Below are positions 7,941 to 15,873 of a stretch of 64,000 nt of DNA, piece after piece; positions within the stretch are counted from its first letter, which is position 1; each line of letters starts with the position of its first letter. The stretch lies in the NCBI RefSeq assembly GCF_000308375.1, contig NZ_BAFQ01000296.1:1-64000 (forward strand), in the 5' to 3' direction. The stretch comes from Nocardia aobensis NBRC 100429 (GTDB taxonomy: Bacteria; Actinomycetota; Actinomycetes; Mycobacteriales; Mycobacteriaceae). Under the pieces are notes generated by a model that saw nothing but the letters and a program-made list of their open reading frames with translations, made no database searches and was not told the origin of the DNA. Both the position numbers and the translations under genes were made by a program.

Positions 7941-9243
7941 CGGCGACCTCTGCCCGCCATCGTCGGCGGGTGGTCGCGGCGCGTGCGGTCCAGCCCGCCA
8001 CGACGCCGAGATAGACACCCGGCAGCCCCCAGTGCAGTACCGCGGCTGCGATCCACACCGCGGGCAGGGTGACGCAGACGACCGAGAACACGGACGCGGA
8101 CATGACCGCTTTCGTGTTCCCGGCCGCGCGCAGCTGGGCCGCGTAGACCATGCCGATCGACATGACGGGCGCCAGCACCGGCAACGACCACACCAGCCCG
8201 CGCCCGGTCGCGCCCACCGCGGCATCACCGGTGACGAGCCGGAACAACACCGGTGACAGCGCGGTGAGCAGCACCGCGACCGCACCCGAGGTGCCGATCA
8301 TCAGCACCGCGCCGGCCCGCACGACAGCGCGCCGCCCGCGATCGTCGCCGGCGCCGAGGCACTGGCCCGCCAGAACCGCCACCGCCACACCGATTCCGAA
8401 CACGAGCATCCACACCAGCGATACCGCCAGGCTCATCACCCGGTGCGCGGCCAGGCTCACCGTCCCCGCTCGCGCCACCACTGCCGTGATCACGGCGTCG
8501 CTCCCGTAGCCGACGACTCCGAATACGACGTCCGGCACCGCGAGCACTGTCACCGCGTGCCACACCGTGCGATCCGCGCGAGCACGGAAGGTTACCGGCC
8601 CGATGGCCCGGCGGACACGTGGAATCAGCGCCACCGTGCCGGCCGCGACGGCGGCGGTCGAACCGATCGCGGACCCCGCCGGCCCCCGCCCCGCACCGAA
8701 GATCAGAATCCACGACACCATCACGTTCAGCAAAGCCACCGCCACCGCGACCCGGGCTCCGGATCTCGTATCACCGATGCCGGCGAGTACACCACGCAGA
8801 TGGGCCGTGACGGCCGTGAACGGCAACCCGCACAACAGAATCCACAACATGACCGTCGGTTCACGCCGATCCGCGCCCACCGGCGCGGTCACCGCCACGA
8901 TCACGGGTGCGGCCGCCGCCGCGGCCACCGCGACCGTCACTCCGACCGCGGCGGCGCCCGAAAGCCCCGTCGATACCACCGCCCGGACCGCGTCGATGTC
9001 CTCACCGCCGTGCCGGCGCGCGACGAGTATCTGGGTGGCCGATCCCCACGGCACCACCAGCGCGGTACAGCAGATCCATACCGGCACAACCAGTGCGGCG
9101 ACGCCGAGCGCTTCGATCGAGTGGTGACCCAGCAACGCGGTATCGGTCACGCCCAGCACCAGCGTCGTCGCCGAGGTCAGAACGACGGGCGCCGCCAGTC
9201 CGCTCACCTGACGAAGTCGCGCGATACGCGCTTGCCTCCCCAT
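7927..9243 (-). CDS. MATE family efflux transporter
   Basis: 438 aa with about twelve hydrophobic helices, the size and layout of MatE (PF01554) multidrug/toxin extruders of the DinF-like branch. Early features are SGLAAPVVLTSATTLVLGVT with TALLGHHS, and a mid-protein repeat beginning LAVPDVVFGVVGYGSDA, consistent with two six-helix halves. It exports cationic or organic compounds using an ion gradient. It has its own transcription unit: upstream DNA (9244-9380) separates it from the divergent GtrA gene. The 3' ends of this gene and the small secreted protein gene overlap tail to tail. Confidence 0.88.
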   Translation of the reverse strand: MGRQARIARLRQVSGLAAPVVLTSATTLVLGVTDTALLGHHSIEALGVAALVVPVWICCTALVVPWGSATQILVARRHGGEDIDAVRAVVSTGLSGAAAVGVTVAVAAAAAAPVIVAVTAPVGADRREPTVMLWILLCGLPFTAVTAHLRGVLAGIGDTRSGARVAVAVALLNVMVSWILIFGAGRGPAGSAIGSTAAVAAGTVALIPRVRRAIGPVTFRARADRTVWHAVTVLAVPDVVFGVVGYGSDAVITAVVARAGTVSLAAHRVMSLAVSLVWMLVFGIGVAVAVLAGQCLGAGDDRGRRAVVRAGAVLMIGTSGAVAVLLTALSPVLFRLVTGDAAVGATGRGLVWSLPVLAPVMSIGMVYAAQLRAAGNTKAVMSASVFSVVCVTLPAVWIAAAVLHWGLPGVYLGVVAGWTARAATTRRRWRAEVAATPA

Positions 9244-9380
9244 GCGGGGACTCTAATAGCGTTCCCGCGCAAGTCTCTTCCAGTGGTGCGGAAACCCGAG
9301 CTACCCGCGCCGGAGCTCGTGTAAGTCCCGTGTCAGCGCTGCGTCAGTCCGGTGACAGCGGCGTGGAAGACAGTTCTCCC

Positions 9381-9911
9381 ATGAACAGCGGAGCACTCGC
9401 CACGGTCGGAGCCCGGAATGCCGTGTGGGACACGACGTTCGTCAGTCGTTTCGATTCGGCTCTCGGAATCGGACTCCCGCCGATGCTGCGCTCACAGTGG
9501 CTCGACCGTGGTCGGCGGTATGTGCGCAGTGATCACGCCTTCGCCCAGTTGATCCGTTTCGCGCTGGTCGGCGGCGCAAGCAATATCGCCTATGCCCTGC
9601 TGTTCGTGGTCATGAGTGGGGTCGGACCGCTCGTCGCGAATATCGCGGGTTCGCTGGTCAGTACGGCGATCGCGAACGAACTGCACCGCCGCCTCACCTT
9701 CCGAGCGGCTGGCCGCATCGGCTGGTTCACCGCGCAATGGGAAGGCGGCGGCCTCGCGCTCCTCGGTGTGGTGATCAGTACGGCCGCGCTGGCCGGCCTC
9801 CGTTTCTGGGCGCCCGGCCTCGGCGACCTCGTGCAGGCGAGCGCCGTCCTCGCCGTCACGGGCACGGTCGGCGGTCTGCGGTTCCTGGCTTTGCGTGGCT
9901 TCGTCTTCTGA
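9381..9911 (+). CDS. GtrA-like membrane protein
   Basis: 176 aa from ATG 9381. After a roughly 55-residue cytoplasmic lead, four transmembrane helices follow, beginning LIRFALVGGASNIAYALLF, with the family's conserved NELHRRLTF between helices 2 and 3. GtrA proteins (PF04138) are thought to help move lipid-linked sugars across the membrane for wall polysaccharide or arabinogalactan decoration. The N-terminal extension before the first helix is longer than in many members. No glycosyltransferase is adjacent. Confidence 0.82.
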   Translation: MNSGALATVGARNAVWDTTFVSRFDSALGIGLPPMLRSQWLDRGRRYVRSDHAFAQLIRFALVGGASNIAYALLFVVMSGVGPLVANIAGSLVSTAIANELHRRLTFRAAGRIGWFTAQWEGGGLALLGVVISTAALAGLRFWAPGLGDLVQASAVLAVTGTVGGLRFLALRGFVF

Positions 9912-9970
9912 GAGGCCGCCCGAATGGGCACGGGTCGTTCGGATCGGATGACGGCGGTGTTCGTCGGCCG

Positions 9971-10534
9971 TCAGTCGGGTTCCGTCGCTTCGCGCAGGGT
10001 GCGGAATTCGGCGGCCAGGGCGTCGAGGGTGTAGTGGGCGTTGAGGCCGCTCGGGTTGGGCAGCACCCAGATTTCGGTGGTGCCGAGGGTTTCGGCCTGG
10101 CGTCCGACGGTGGTTTTCGGCCGGCCGAAGGCGGTGCGGTAGGCGCCCAGACCGAGGACGGCCAGGGCCCGGGGCCGGTAGTGCCGGACTCGCTCGGCGA
10201 GCGCCCGGCCGCCGTCGCGCAATTCCACCGCGGTCAGCTCGTCGGCCTTCGCCGTCGTTCGCGCGGCGACGTTGGTGATGCCGATCCCGAGGGCGAGCAG
10301 TTCCTGCTGCTCATCGGGACGGAACAGCCGGGGCGTGAAGCCGGACCGGAACAGCGCGGGCCAGAAGCGGTTTCCGGGCCGCGCGAAATGGTGGCCGGTC
10401 GCGCCCGACCACAGGCCCGGATTGATACCGCAGAACAGCACCCGCAGATCGGGTGCCACCAGATCGGGAATGGTCCGGTCCTTCGCGGCGGCCAGATCCG
10501 CCGGGGTGGGGTGGTACGCGGCGGAATGTGCCAT
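9971..10534 (-). CDS. mug: G/U mismatch-specific DNA glycosylase
   Basis: 187 aa from ATG 10534 (MAHSAAYHPT). The catalytic motif GINPGLWS (residues 36-43, Asn38 expected to position water) and the C-terminal NPSGLNAH loop, which contacts DNA, identify the Mug/TDG branch of uracil-DNA glycosylases. It removes uracil or thymine opposite guanine and some alkylated bases. The longer frame upstream is Arg-rich and unlikely to be translated. It is convergent with the GtrA gene. Confidence 0.9.
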   Translation of the reverse strand: MAHSAAYHPTPADLAAAKDRTIPDLVAPDLRVLFCGINPGLWSGATGHHFARPGNRFWPALFRSGFTPRLFRPDEQQELLALGIGITNVAARTTAKADELTAVELRDGGRALAERVRHYRPRALAVLGLGAYRTAFGRPKTTVGRQAETLGTTEIWVLPNPSGLNAHYTLDALAAEFRTLREATEPD

Positions 10535-10670
10535 CCGCCCAGTCTGCCGGACGGGGCGCCGCGCCCGCCCACGGCGGTGATCGCCGGCGGCGCGGAGTGC
10601 CCGCAGGTTCACCGGTGTGTGCCGGCACAGCGGGAATGTGCCGCGAGAAGTCGCCGTCACCCTGGGTGTT

Positions 10671-10766
10671 CAACCAATGGTTGTGCGTACCGGCGTATCC
10701 GGTTGTTTGATACAGGTCACCGCAACTGGTTGCATCCGAGTGAACAACGGGGGGTTGTCCGGCGCT
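10671..10766. promoter_or_regulatory. GGTTG-rich region upstream of the esterase
   Basis: The 293-bp gap 10535-10827 holds a perfect 13-base palindrome CAACCAATGGTTG (10671-10683), a second GCAAC-TG-GTTGC dyad about 50 bases later, and further GGTTG copies. The pattern fits repeated half-sites of a regulator acting on the esterase. I see no gene in the gap. Confidence 0.35.
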
Positions 10767-10827
10767 GACGTGCCGAGCGCAGCCGCCATTTCGGTGCCGC
10801 AGGGCATGCGGCGTAATCAGGAGGATC

Positions 10828-11754
10828 ATGGAAATCGGGCTGAAGCGGCTGATCGATGCGAGATTCGATGCGCACGTCGAGGAGAGCCGGCGGTTCGATG
10901 CCGCCTCGAAACCCGTTGCGGGTCCCCGTGATTTCGAGGAATTGCAGCGGGTCCGGGCGAGGCAGGACGCGTCCCGGCCGCCGTCGGGTTCCCGGGCCGC
11001 CCAGCAGATAGCCGAAGTCGGCGGTCGTCGAGTTCCGGTGCGGGTCACCGTTCCCCAGGAGACCGCAGTGCGGGGTGTCTATCTCGATATCCACGCGGGT
11101 GGCTTCTATATCGGCTCGGCGGCCGGTGGTGATGCGCGCAATGCGGTGCTGGCCGACACTCTCGCAGTGGCGGTGGTGAGCGTCGACTATCGACTGGCGC
11201 CCGAACATCCCTGGCCCGCCGCGCCCGACGATTGCGAAACCGCGGCGCTGTGGTTGGTGAAGCGTGCGGAATCGTTGTTCGGCACATCGGCATTCGTGGT
11301 GGGTGGGGCGTCGGCGGGAGCCACCCTGGCCGTGACCACCCTGCTGCGTCTGCGAGATCGAGGACTGGCCGATCGGTTCGCCGGTGCCGTCCTGCAGTAC
11401 GGCGCCTACGACCTGAGCGGGCGTTCTCCCGGCGGCCGGCTGTACGCCGACGACTACTTCATCGAGGCCTACGCCGGTCACGTCGCGGACCGCACCGATC
11501 CCGACATATCTCCCCTCTACGGCAACCTCGGCGACCTACCGCCGGCACTGCTGGTGGTGGGGCAACGCGACATCCTCCTCGAAGACAATCTGGCGCTGGC
11601 CGCCCGGCTCGCCGCCGCCGGGAACGATGTCGACGTCCGCGTCTATCCCGAATCCGCCCACGCCTTCACCTTCCGCCCGACCGGTATGGTCGCCGCCGCT
11701 CTCCGCGAGATCGACGCGTGGGTCGCGAAGAGGCTGCACGAGAAAACGATCTGA
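10828..11754 (+). CDS. HSL-family alpha/beta hydrolase (esterase/lipase)
   Basis: 308 aa with AGGAGG four bases before the ATG. It belongs to the hormone-sensitive-lipase (lipolytic family IV) group. The catalytic Ser162 is in GGASAGA, Asp248 in GQRDILLED and His278 in ESAHAF. The oxyanion motif reads H89-A-G-G instead of the usual HGGG, a substitution at the second position. It likely hydrolyses short- to medium-chain esters in the cytoplasm, since no signal peptide is visible. Upstream dyads suggest specific regulation. Confidence 0.87.
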   Translation: MEIGLKRLIDARFDAHVEESRRFDAASKPVAGPRDFEELQRVRARQDASRPPSGSRAAQQIAEVGGRRVPVRVTVPQETAVRGVYLDIHAGGFYIGSAAGGDARNAVLADTLAVAVVSVDYRLAPEHPWPAAPDDCETAALWLVKRAESLFGTSAFVVGGASAGATLAVTTLLRLRDRGLADRFAGAVLQYGAYDLSGRSPGGRLYADDYFIEAYAGHVADRTDPDISPLYGNLGDLPPALLVVGQRDILLEDNLALAARLAAAGNDVDVRVYPESAHAFTFRPTGMVAAALREIDAWVAKRLHEKTI

Positions 11755-11903
11755 CCAGCGCGGAGCCGGGCGGCTGTGCGTCGCCCGGTGCGCTGCGCCG
11801 CGCAAGAGGCTGCGATGCTCGCGGGTCGCTGGTGGCGCGCCGGATCCCATTGCGACGGTGACGTAGTGGTGACCGATCACCAGCGCGGACCGGGTCCATT
11901 CGT

Positions 11904-11909
11904 TACCCT
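11904..11909 (+). promoter_or_regulatory. -10 element TACCCT of a leaderless transcript
   Basis: TACCCT ends six bases before the ATG at 11916, placing the transcription start on or next to the start codon. No convincing -35 is seen. A GGTGA/TCACC dyad (11868-11881) lies just upstream. Confidence 0.45.
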
Positions 11910-11915
11910 GGCTTG

Positions 11916-13262
11916 ATGCGATCCCGGTTTCTGCGCAATGTCTCGGCCGTGTTCGTCGCTGTTGCGTCGGTGTTGCTGAGCGGCACTCCGGCCCTGGCCG
12001 GCCCACCGATGCGGGCGGCAGCGCTCGCATCGCTGGACTCCGGATTTCTCTGGGGTGTGGCGAGTTCGGGCTTCCAGTCCGAAGGCCGTTCGCCCGACAG
12101 CAATTGGACTCGTTACATCGCGCGCAACCCCGGGTACGAACCACTGCAGAATTCGGTCGACTTCGCCGATCGCTACGACTCCGACATCCGGCTGGCCGCC
12201 GATATGGGAATGCGGGTGTTCCGGGTCGGGATCGAGTGGGCGCGGCTGCAACCCGAGCCCGGGAAGTGGGACGACAACGCGTTCCGCTTCTACGATTCGG
12301 TGGTCGACAGCATCGTGCGCGCCGGGATGCGGCCGATGATCACCCTCGACCACTGGGTGTATCCGGGCTGGGAGGCCGACCGGGGCGGCTGGCGCAATCC
12401 GGGCATGGTGGGCGATTGGCTGGCAAACATGCGTGCCGTCGTGGATCGCTATGCCTCGCGGAACCCGTTGTGGGTCACCGTGAACGAACCTGTCGCCTAC
12501 ATCCAGAACGAGGTTCGCGAGGCGGGCGCCGAAGCCAACGCCATGCTGACCGGGGTGGTCGACGTGCACAACGCCAGCTACGACTACATCCATCAGAAGC
12601 AGCCCGGAGCTCAGGTCACCGCCAACGTCGGATACGTCGCGGGTGCGGAGGATCAGGTCAACGGTGAGTTGGTGGACCGGATCGGCGCCCGGCTCGACTA
12701 CGTGGGCGTCGACTACTACTTCGGATTCGACCCGGCGCAGTCGCTGTACAGTGCGATCGGACGGGCCACCGGTTCGTCGCTGCCGAATCTGCCCGGCCCG
12801 CGCATCTGGGACATGCCGCTGCGCACCGAGGGCATCTACTATGCGCTGCAGCACTATGCGCGCCGGTTCCCCGGTAAGCCGCTGTATATCGTCGAGAACG
12901 GCATGCCCACCGAGAACGGCCTGCCCCGCGGTGACGGCTACACCCGCAGCGACCACCTCCGCGACACCGTCTACTGGCTGCAACGCGCCAAGGCCGACGG
13001 GATGAACGTGATGGGCTACAACTACTGGAGCCTCACGGACAACTACGAATGGGGTAGTTACACACCGCGTTTCGGCCTGTACACCGTCGACGTCCGCACC
13101 GATCCGTCGCTCACCCGCCGGCCCACCGACGCCGTCGGCACCTACACGCAGATCGTCGCCGCCGGTGGCGTCCCCGGCGACTACCGCCCCACCCGCGCCC
13201 CGGCCCTCTGCATCTTCGTCGACCCGCCCGCCAGCTGCCTGAGCCCGGTCGCGGGGCCGTAG
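11916..13262 (+). CDS. Exported glycoside hydrolase family 1 enzyme
   Basis: 448 aa from ATG 11916 (an in-frame TTG precedes it directly). Residues 1-28 are a signal peptide ending near TPALAGPP. The GH1 barrel follows: GFLWGVASSGFQSEG at the start, acid/base Glu191 in VTVNEP, nucleophile Glu327 in YIVENGM, and NYWSLTDNYEWG near the end. The family retains beta-glucosidase, galactosidase and related activity. Export is unusual for bacterial GH1 enzymes, which are mostly cytoplasmic, so an envelope glycan or extracellular glycoside is a likely substrate. A short Cys-containing tail (ALCIFVDPPASC) may form a disulfide. Confidence 0.88.
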   Translation: MRSRFLRNVSAVFVAVASVLLSGTPALAGPPMRAAALASLDSGFLWGVASSGFQSEGRSPDSNWTRYIARNPGYEPLQNSVDFADRYDSDIRLAADMGMRVFRVGIEWARLQPEPGKWDDNAFRFYDSVVDSIVRAGMRPMITLDHWVYPGWEADRGGWRNPGMVGDWLANMRAVVDRYASRNPLWVTVNEPVAYIQNEVREAGAEANAMLTGVVDVHNASYDYIHQKQPGAQVTANVGYVAGAEDQVNGELVDRIGARLDYVGVDYYFGFDPAQSLYSAIGRATGSSLPNLPGPRIWDMPLRTEGIYYALQHYARRFPGKPLYIVENGMPTENGLPRGDGYTRSDHLRDTVYWLQRAKADGMNVMGYNYWSLTDNYEWGSYTPRFGLYTVDVRTDPSLTRRPTDAVGTYTQIVAAGGVPGDYRPTRAPALCIFVDPPASCLSPVAGP

Positions 13263-13297
13263 GCGTTCTCCTGACCAGAAAAATAGTTTTGCGGTGA

Positions 13298-13324
13298 TGT
13301 CGATTCCGGGGGTGCCTCGTTCGA
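13298..13324 (+). promoter_or_regulatory. Candidate ECF42 promoter
   Basis: TGTCGA (13298-13303) followed 18 bases later by CGA (13322-13324), similar to the TGTCGA/CGA-type motif reported for ECF42 sigma factors. It sits 50 bases before the first gene of an operon that ends with an ECF42 sigma gene, so autoregulation is likely. The spacer is slightly long. Confidence 0.5.
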
Positions 13325-13373
13325 GGGGTAGGTGAGGGGCTGAGAGGCAGCCCACCCCTGGAAGGACACAACC

Positions 13374-13943
13374 ATGCGCACACTGGTGGCTTTCGAGCAC
13401 ATGACCCTGGACGGTTATGCCTCGTCCGGCGAAAATCTGGGATTCGAGTTCACGTTCCGCGCCTACGACGACGAATTGCAGGCCTACGCCGAGCACATCC
13501 AGGCCGACTTCGACACCGCGATCTACGGCCGCGAAACCTACCTGGGGATGTTCGGGTACTGGTCGCAGCAGCCGAACGCCGAGAGTTCCCCGGGCGAGCG
13601 CCGGCACGCCGAATGGGTCAACGCCGTGGACAAGATCGTCTGCTCCACCACGCTGGAGTCGGCCGAGTGGAACAACACCCGGCTGATCAGCAGCGACGTC
13701 GCCGCGCAGATCGAGGCGCTGAAGCGCCAGGACGGCGGCGTGCTCGCGATCTACGCCAGTCCGAAGCTGGTGCATTCGTTCATCGATATGGGGCTGGTCG
13801 ACGAGTTCCGCATCGTCGTCCATCCGGTCACGCTCGGTTCGGGCACCCCGGTGTTCCACGACAAGGCGAAACTGGATCTCGACCTGCTGGAGTCGAAGGC
13901 ATTCGGTTCGGGCGCGGTGTATCTCCGCTACCAGGTGCGATGA
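13374..13943 (+). CDS. Dihydrofolate reductase-like (RibD C-terminal domain) protein
   Basis: 189 aa, preceded by GGAAGGAC. It opens RTLVAFEHMTLDGYASSGEN, the usual start of the RibD_C/DHFR-like family (PF01872), and has IYGRETYLGM and a terminal strand with VFHDKAKLDL. These proteins have an NADPH-binding reductase fold but rarely a proven substrate. It is the first gene of an operon with a DGPF protein and an ECF42 sigma factor. The stop overlaps an ATG of the next frame. Confidence 0.82.
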   Translation: MRTLVAFEHMTLDGYASSGENLGFEFTFRAYDDELQAYAEHIQADFDTAIYGRETYLGMFGYWSQQPNAESSPGERRHAEWVNAVDKIVCSTTLESAEWNNTRLISSDVAAQIEALKRQDGGVLAIYASPKLVHSFIDMGLVDEFRIVVHPVTLGSGTPVFHDKAKLDLDLLESKAFGSGAVYLRYQVR

Positions 13944-13957
13944 GGAAGGATGCCGAT

Positions 13958-14314
13958 ATGCGTTATCTGATGCTGATCCGGCTCGACCCCGCGGCCGCGC
14001 CGGTGCACGGGCCCGATCCCGCCATGGCCGAGGATATGGGCAAGCTGCTCGAGGAGATGACCAAGGCCGGCGTGCTGCTCGACACCGCCGGCCTGCGACC
14101 GGTCGACGAAGGCGTCCGAGTTCGCCAGACCGGCGGGAAGCAGACCGTGCTCGACGGCCCGTTCAGCGAGTCCAAGGAGGTCATCGGCGGATACTGCCTG
14201 CTGCAGACCCGCTCGCAGGACGAGGCCATGGAATGGGGTTCGCGGTTTCTGCGGGTGCACGGGCCGGAATGGGATGTGGAACTGGAGATTCGCCAGCTCG
14301 ACGACCAGGCTTGA
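13958..14314 (+). CDS. YCII/DGPF-domain protein
   Basis: 118 aa from ATG 13958, chosen over ATG 13940 because AGGAAGGA lies between them. It has MRYLMLIR at the start and the name-giving VLDGPFSESKEVIGGY motif at about residues 64-79. These small dimeric ferredoxin-fold proteins are the hallmark partners of ECF42 sigma factors. Their biochemical role is unknown. It ends five bases before the sigma gene. Confidence 0.88.
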   Translation: MRYLMLIRLDPAAAPVHGPDPAMAEDMGKLLEEMTKAGVLLDTAGLRPVDEGVRVRQTGGKQTVLDGPFSESKEVIGGYCLLQTRSQDEAMEWGSRFLRVHGPEWDVELEIRQLDDQA

Positions 14315-14318
14315 CGCT

Positions 14319-15617
14319 ATGTCGTTACCCGAGGTGAGTGGCCGTCCGCACGCAGGTGCCGACGGCCGCTCACCGGCGGCTCGCGCCGTGGAGGCGGCGT
14401 GGCGCATCGAATGGCCGAAACTGGTGGCCGGACTCACCCGGCTGGTCGGTGATATCGCCACCGCCGAGGAGTTCGCACAGGACGCGCACCTGGCCGCCCT
14501 GGAACAGTGGCCGCGCGACGGGATTCCGCCGAATCCGGGTGGCTGGCTGATGCTCACCGCGAAACACCGTGCCATCGATCGGATCCGGCGTGACGCCACC
14601 TTCGCCCGGAAACTGCCGATGCTCGGGCACGACCTGCTCACCGAACACACCGGCGCGCAACCGGATACGGACGATATCGAGGACGACCTGCTGCGCATGG
14701 TGTTCACCGCCTGCCATCCGGTGCTGTCGCAGCCCGCTCGGGTGGCATTGACGTTGCGCATGGTCGGCGGACTCACGACCGACGAGATCGCCCGCGCCTA
14801 TCTCGTGCCGGAAACCACGGTGGCCCAGCGGATCGTGCGCGCCAAACGGACCATCGCCGAGAAGAAGGTGCCCTACGAGGTTCCGTCGGGTCCGCAGCTG
14901 GCCGAGCGACTGGAGTCCGTGCTGGAGGTCGTCTATCTGATCTTCAACGAGGGGTATGCGGCCACCTCCGGCGAGAACTGGGTGCGCGCCGAACTGTGCG
15001 ACGACGCATTGCGGTTGGCGCGGATCCTCACCGGGCTGATGCCGCTGGAACCGGAAGCGTTCGGCCTCGCGGCCCTGCTGGAATTGCAGGGCTCCCGCAC
15101 CGGCGCGCGCAGTGACGCGACGAAACAGCTCGTGCTGCTTCCCGATCAGGACCGGAGCCGCTGGGATCAGCTGTCCATCCGCCGCGGCTTCGCCGCCCTC
15201 GGCCGGGCGCACAATCTGGCCGTGCGTCGCGGTGTCCCACCCGGTCGCTACGCCCTGCAGGGGGCCATCGCCGCCGCGCATGCCATGGCCGCCACCTCGG
15301 ACGATACCGATTGGCGACGCATCGCCGGCCTGTATGCCGTTCTCGCCGAACGCTTTCCGTCGCCGGTCGTCGAGGTGAATCGCGCCGTCGCGGTGGCGAT
15401 GGTGCACGGCCCCGCCGCGGGACTGGACCTCGCCGACGCGGTGGCCGCGACCGGCACGCTCGATTCCTATCACCTGCTGCACGCCGTCCGCGCCCACTTT
15501 CTCGCGCAGCTGGACCGCCCGGCCGACGCTCGCGCCGCCTATCTGCGCGCCGCCGATCTCACCGCCAATGCCGCCGAACAAGCGTTGTTGCGCGACCGTG
15601 CGACCCGGCTGGATTAG
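14319..15617 (+). CDS. ECF42-group RNA polymerase sigma factor with C-terminal extension
   Basis: 432 aa from ATG 14319. Region 2 lies at about 20-85 (core RLVGDIATAEEFAQDAHLAA and GGWLMLTAKHRAIDRIRR) and region 4 at about 120-175 (LTTDEIARAYLVPETTVAQRIVRAK). Then comes a roughly 250-residue extension starting with the conserved VYLIFNEGYAAT and ending in a TPR-like helical segment. The extension replaces an anti-sigma factor in this group and is needed for activity. The DGPF partner and the TGTCGA promoter upstream support an autoregulated unit. Confidence 0.92.
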   Translation: MSLPEVSGRPHAGADGRSPAARAVEAAWRIEWPKLVAGLTRLVGDIATAEEFAQDAHLAALEQWPRDGIPPNPGGWLMLTAKHRAIDRIRRDATFARKLPMLGHDLLTEHTGAQPDTDDIEDDLLRMVFTACHPVLSQPARVALTLRMVGGLTTDEIARAYLVPETTVAQRIVRAKRTIAEKKVPYEVPSGPQLAERLESVLEVVYLIFNEGYAATSGENWVRAELCDDALRLARILTGLMPLEPEAFGLAALLELQGSRTGARSDATKQLVLLPDQDRSRWDQLSIRRGFAALGRAHNLAVRRGVPPGRYALQGAIAAAHAMAATSDDTDWRRIAGLYAVLAERFPSPVVEVNRAVAVAMVHGPAAGLDLADAVAATGTLDSYHLLHAVRAHFLAQLDRPADARAAYLRAADLTANAAEQALLRDRATRLD

Positions 15618-15680
15618 GCCGAGTGTGGCCAGGGCACTTCGGCTTTCGGTGGCGCGGTCGTCCCCGCCGATACGTGTTGT

Positions 15681-15686
15681 TAGGGT
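15681..15686 (+). promoter_or_regulatory. -10 element TAGGGT of the efflux leader transcript
   Basis: TAGGGT is followed by six bases and then the GTG of a nine-codon leader peptide at 15693, so the transcript probably begins at that codon. No clear -35 is visible. Confidence 0.45.
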
Positions 15687-15692
15687 GATGGG

Positions 15693-15722
15693 GTGAGTTC
15701 TCCGGAGGCATCCGAACGGTAG
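15693..15722 (+). CDS. Leader peptide 1 of the efflux gene (9 aa)
   Basis: GTG start, peptide MSSPEASER, stop TAG. It has no ribosome-binding site but sits where a leaderless transcript would start. The last base of the stop codon is the first base of an 11-bp hairpin. A nine-residue leader before a chloramphenicol-type exporter recalls known ribosome-stalling attenuators of cmlA/cat genes, but the sequence is different. Translation is inferred. Confidence 0.45.
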   Translation: MSSPEASER

Positions 15723-15747
15723 CCGCTCGGCCTGTGGGCCGGGCGGC
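15722..15747 (+). promoter_or_regulatory. Attenuator hairpin 1
   Basis: Arms 15722-15732 and 15737-15747 pair over 11 bp (one G-U) around a TGTG loop. It begins at the stop codon of leader peptide 1, and the GTG of leader peptide 2 follows three bases after it. A ribosome stalled on peptide 1 would cover its 5' arm. Confidence 0.55.
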
Positions 15748-15750
15748 GTT

Positions 15751-15843
15751 GTGAGTGGATTCCCGCCGATCGCTGAGCGACCGGTGCGGTTGGCGTATCT
15801 CGCAGCGCCGGATGATGCCGGTTTCGTTCCCTGGGCGCCGTAG
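15751..15843 (+). CDS. Leader peptide 2 of the efflux gene (30 aa)
   Basis: GTG at 15751, 30 codons, ending DDAGFVPWAP and a TAG at 15841-15843. The stop lies in the four-base loop of hairpin 2, so terminating or stalled ribosomes would open that hairpin and expose the downstream ribosome-binding site. The frame is uninterrupted, with GC-rich third positions. Whether it is translated is not proven. Confidence 0.45.
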   Translation: MSGFPPIAERPVRLAYLAAPDDAGFVPWAP

Positions 15844-15852
15844 GCGGCGCCC
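15833..15852 (+). promoter_or_regulatory. Attenuator hairpin 2 before the efflux gene
   Basis: GGGCGCCG-TAGG-CGGCGCCC, a perfect 8-bp GC stem with a 4-base loop that contains the stop codon of leader peptide 2. The GGAG ribosome-binding site of the efflux gene starts nine bases after the stem (15861). It may act as a terminator or as a block to initiation. Confidence 0.6.
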
Positions 15853-15873
15853 TGTCTCCTGGAGTACTTTCTC

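Noticed and set aside
13263-13297. AT-rich stretch before the ECF42 operon as a terminator for the GH1 gene
   Set aside because: AAAAATAG has no stem; it more likely belongs to the promoter upstream region.
11877-13859. 660-codon minus-strand frame opposite the GH1 gene
   Set aside because: His/Val/Gly/Asp-rich composition is the usual antisense shadow of a gene; the plus strand has a signal peptide and both GH1 catalytic glutamates.
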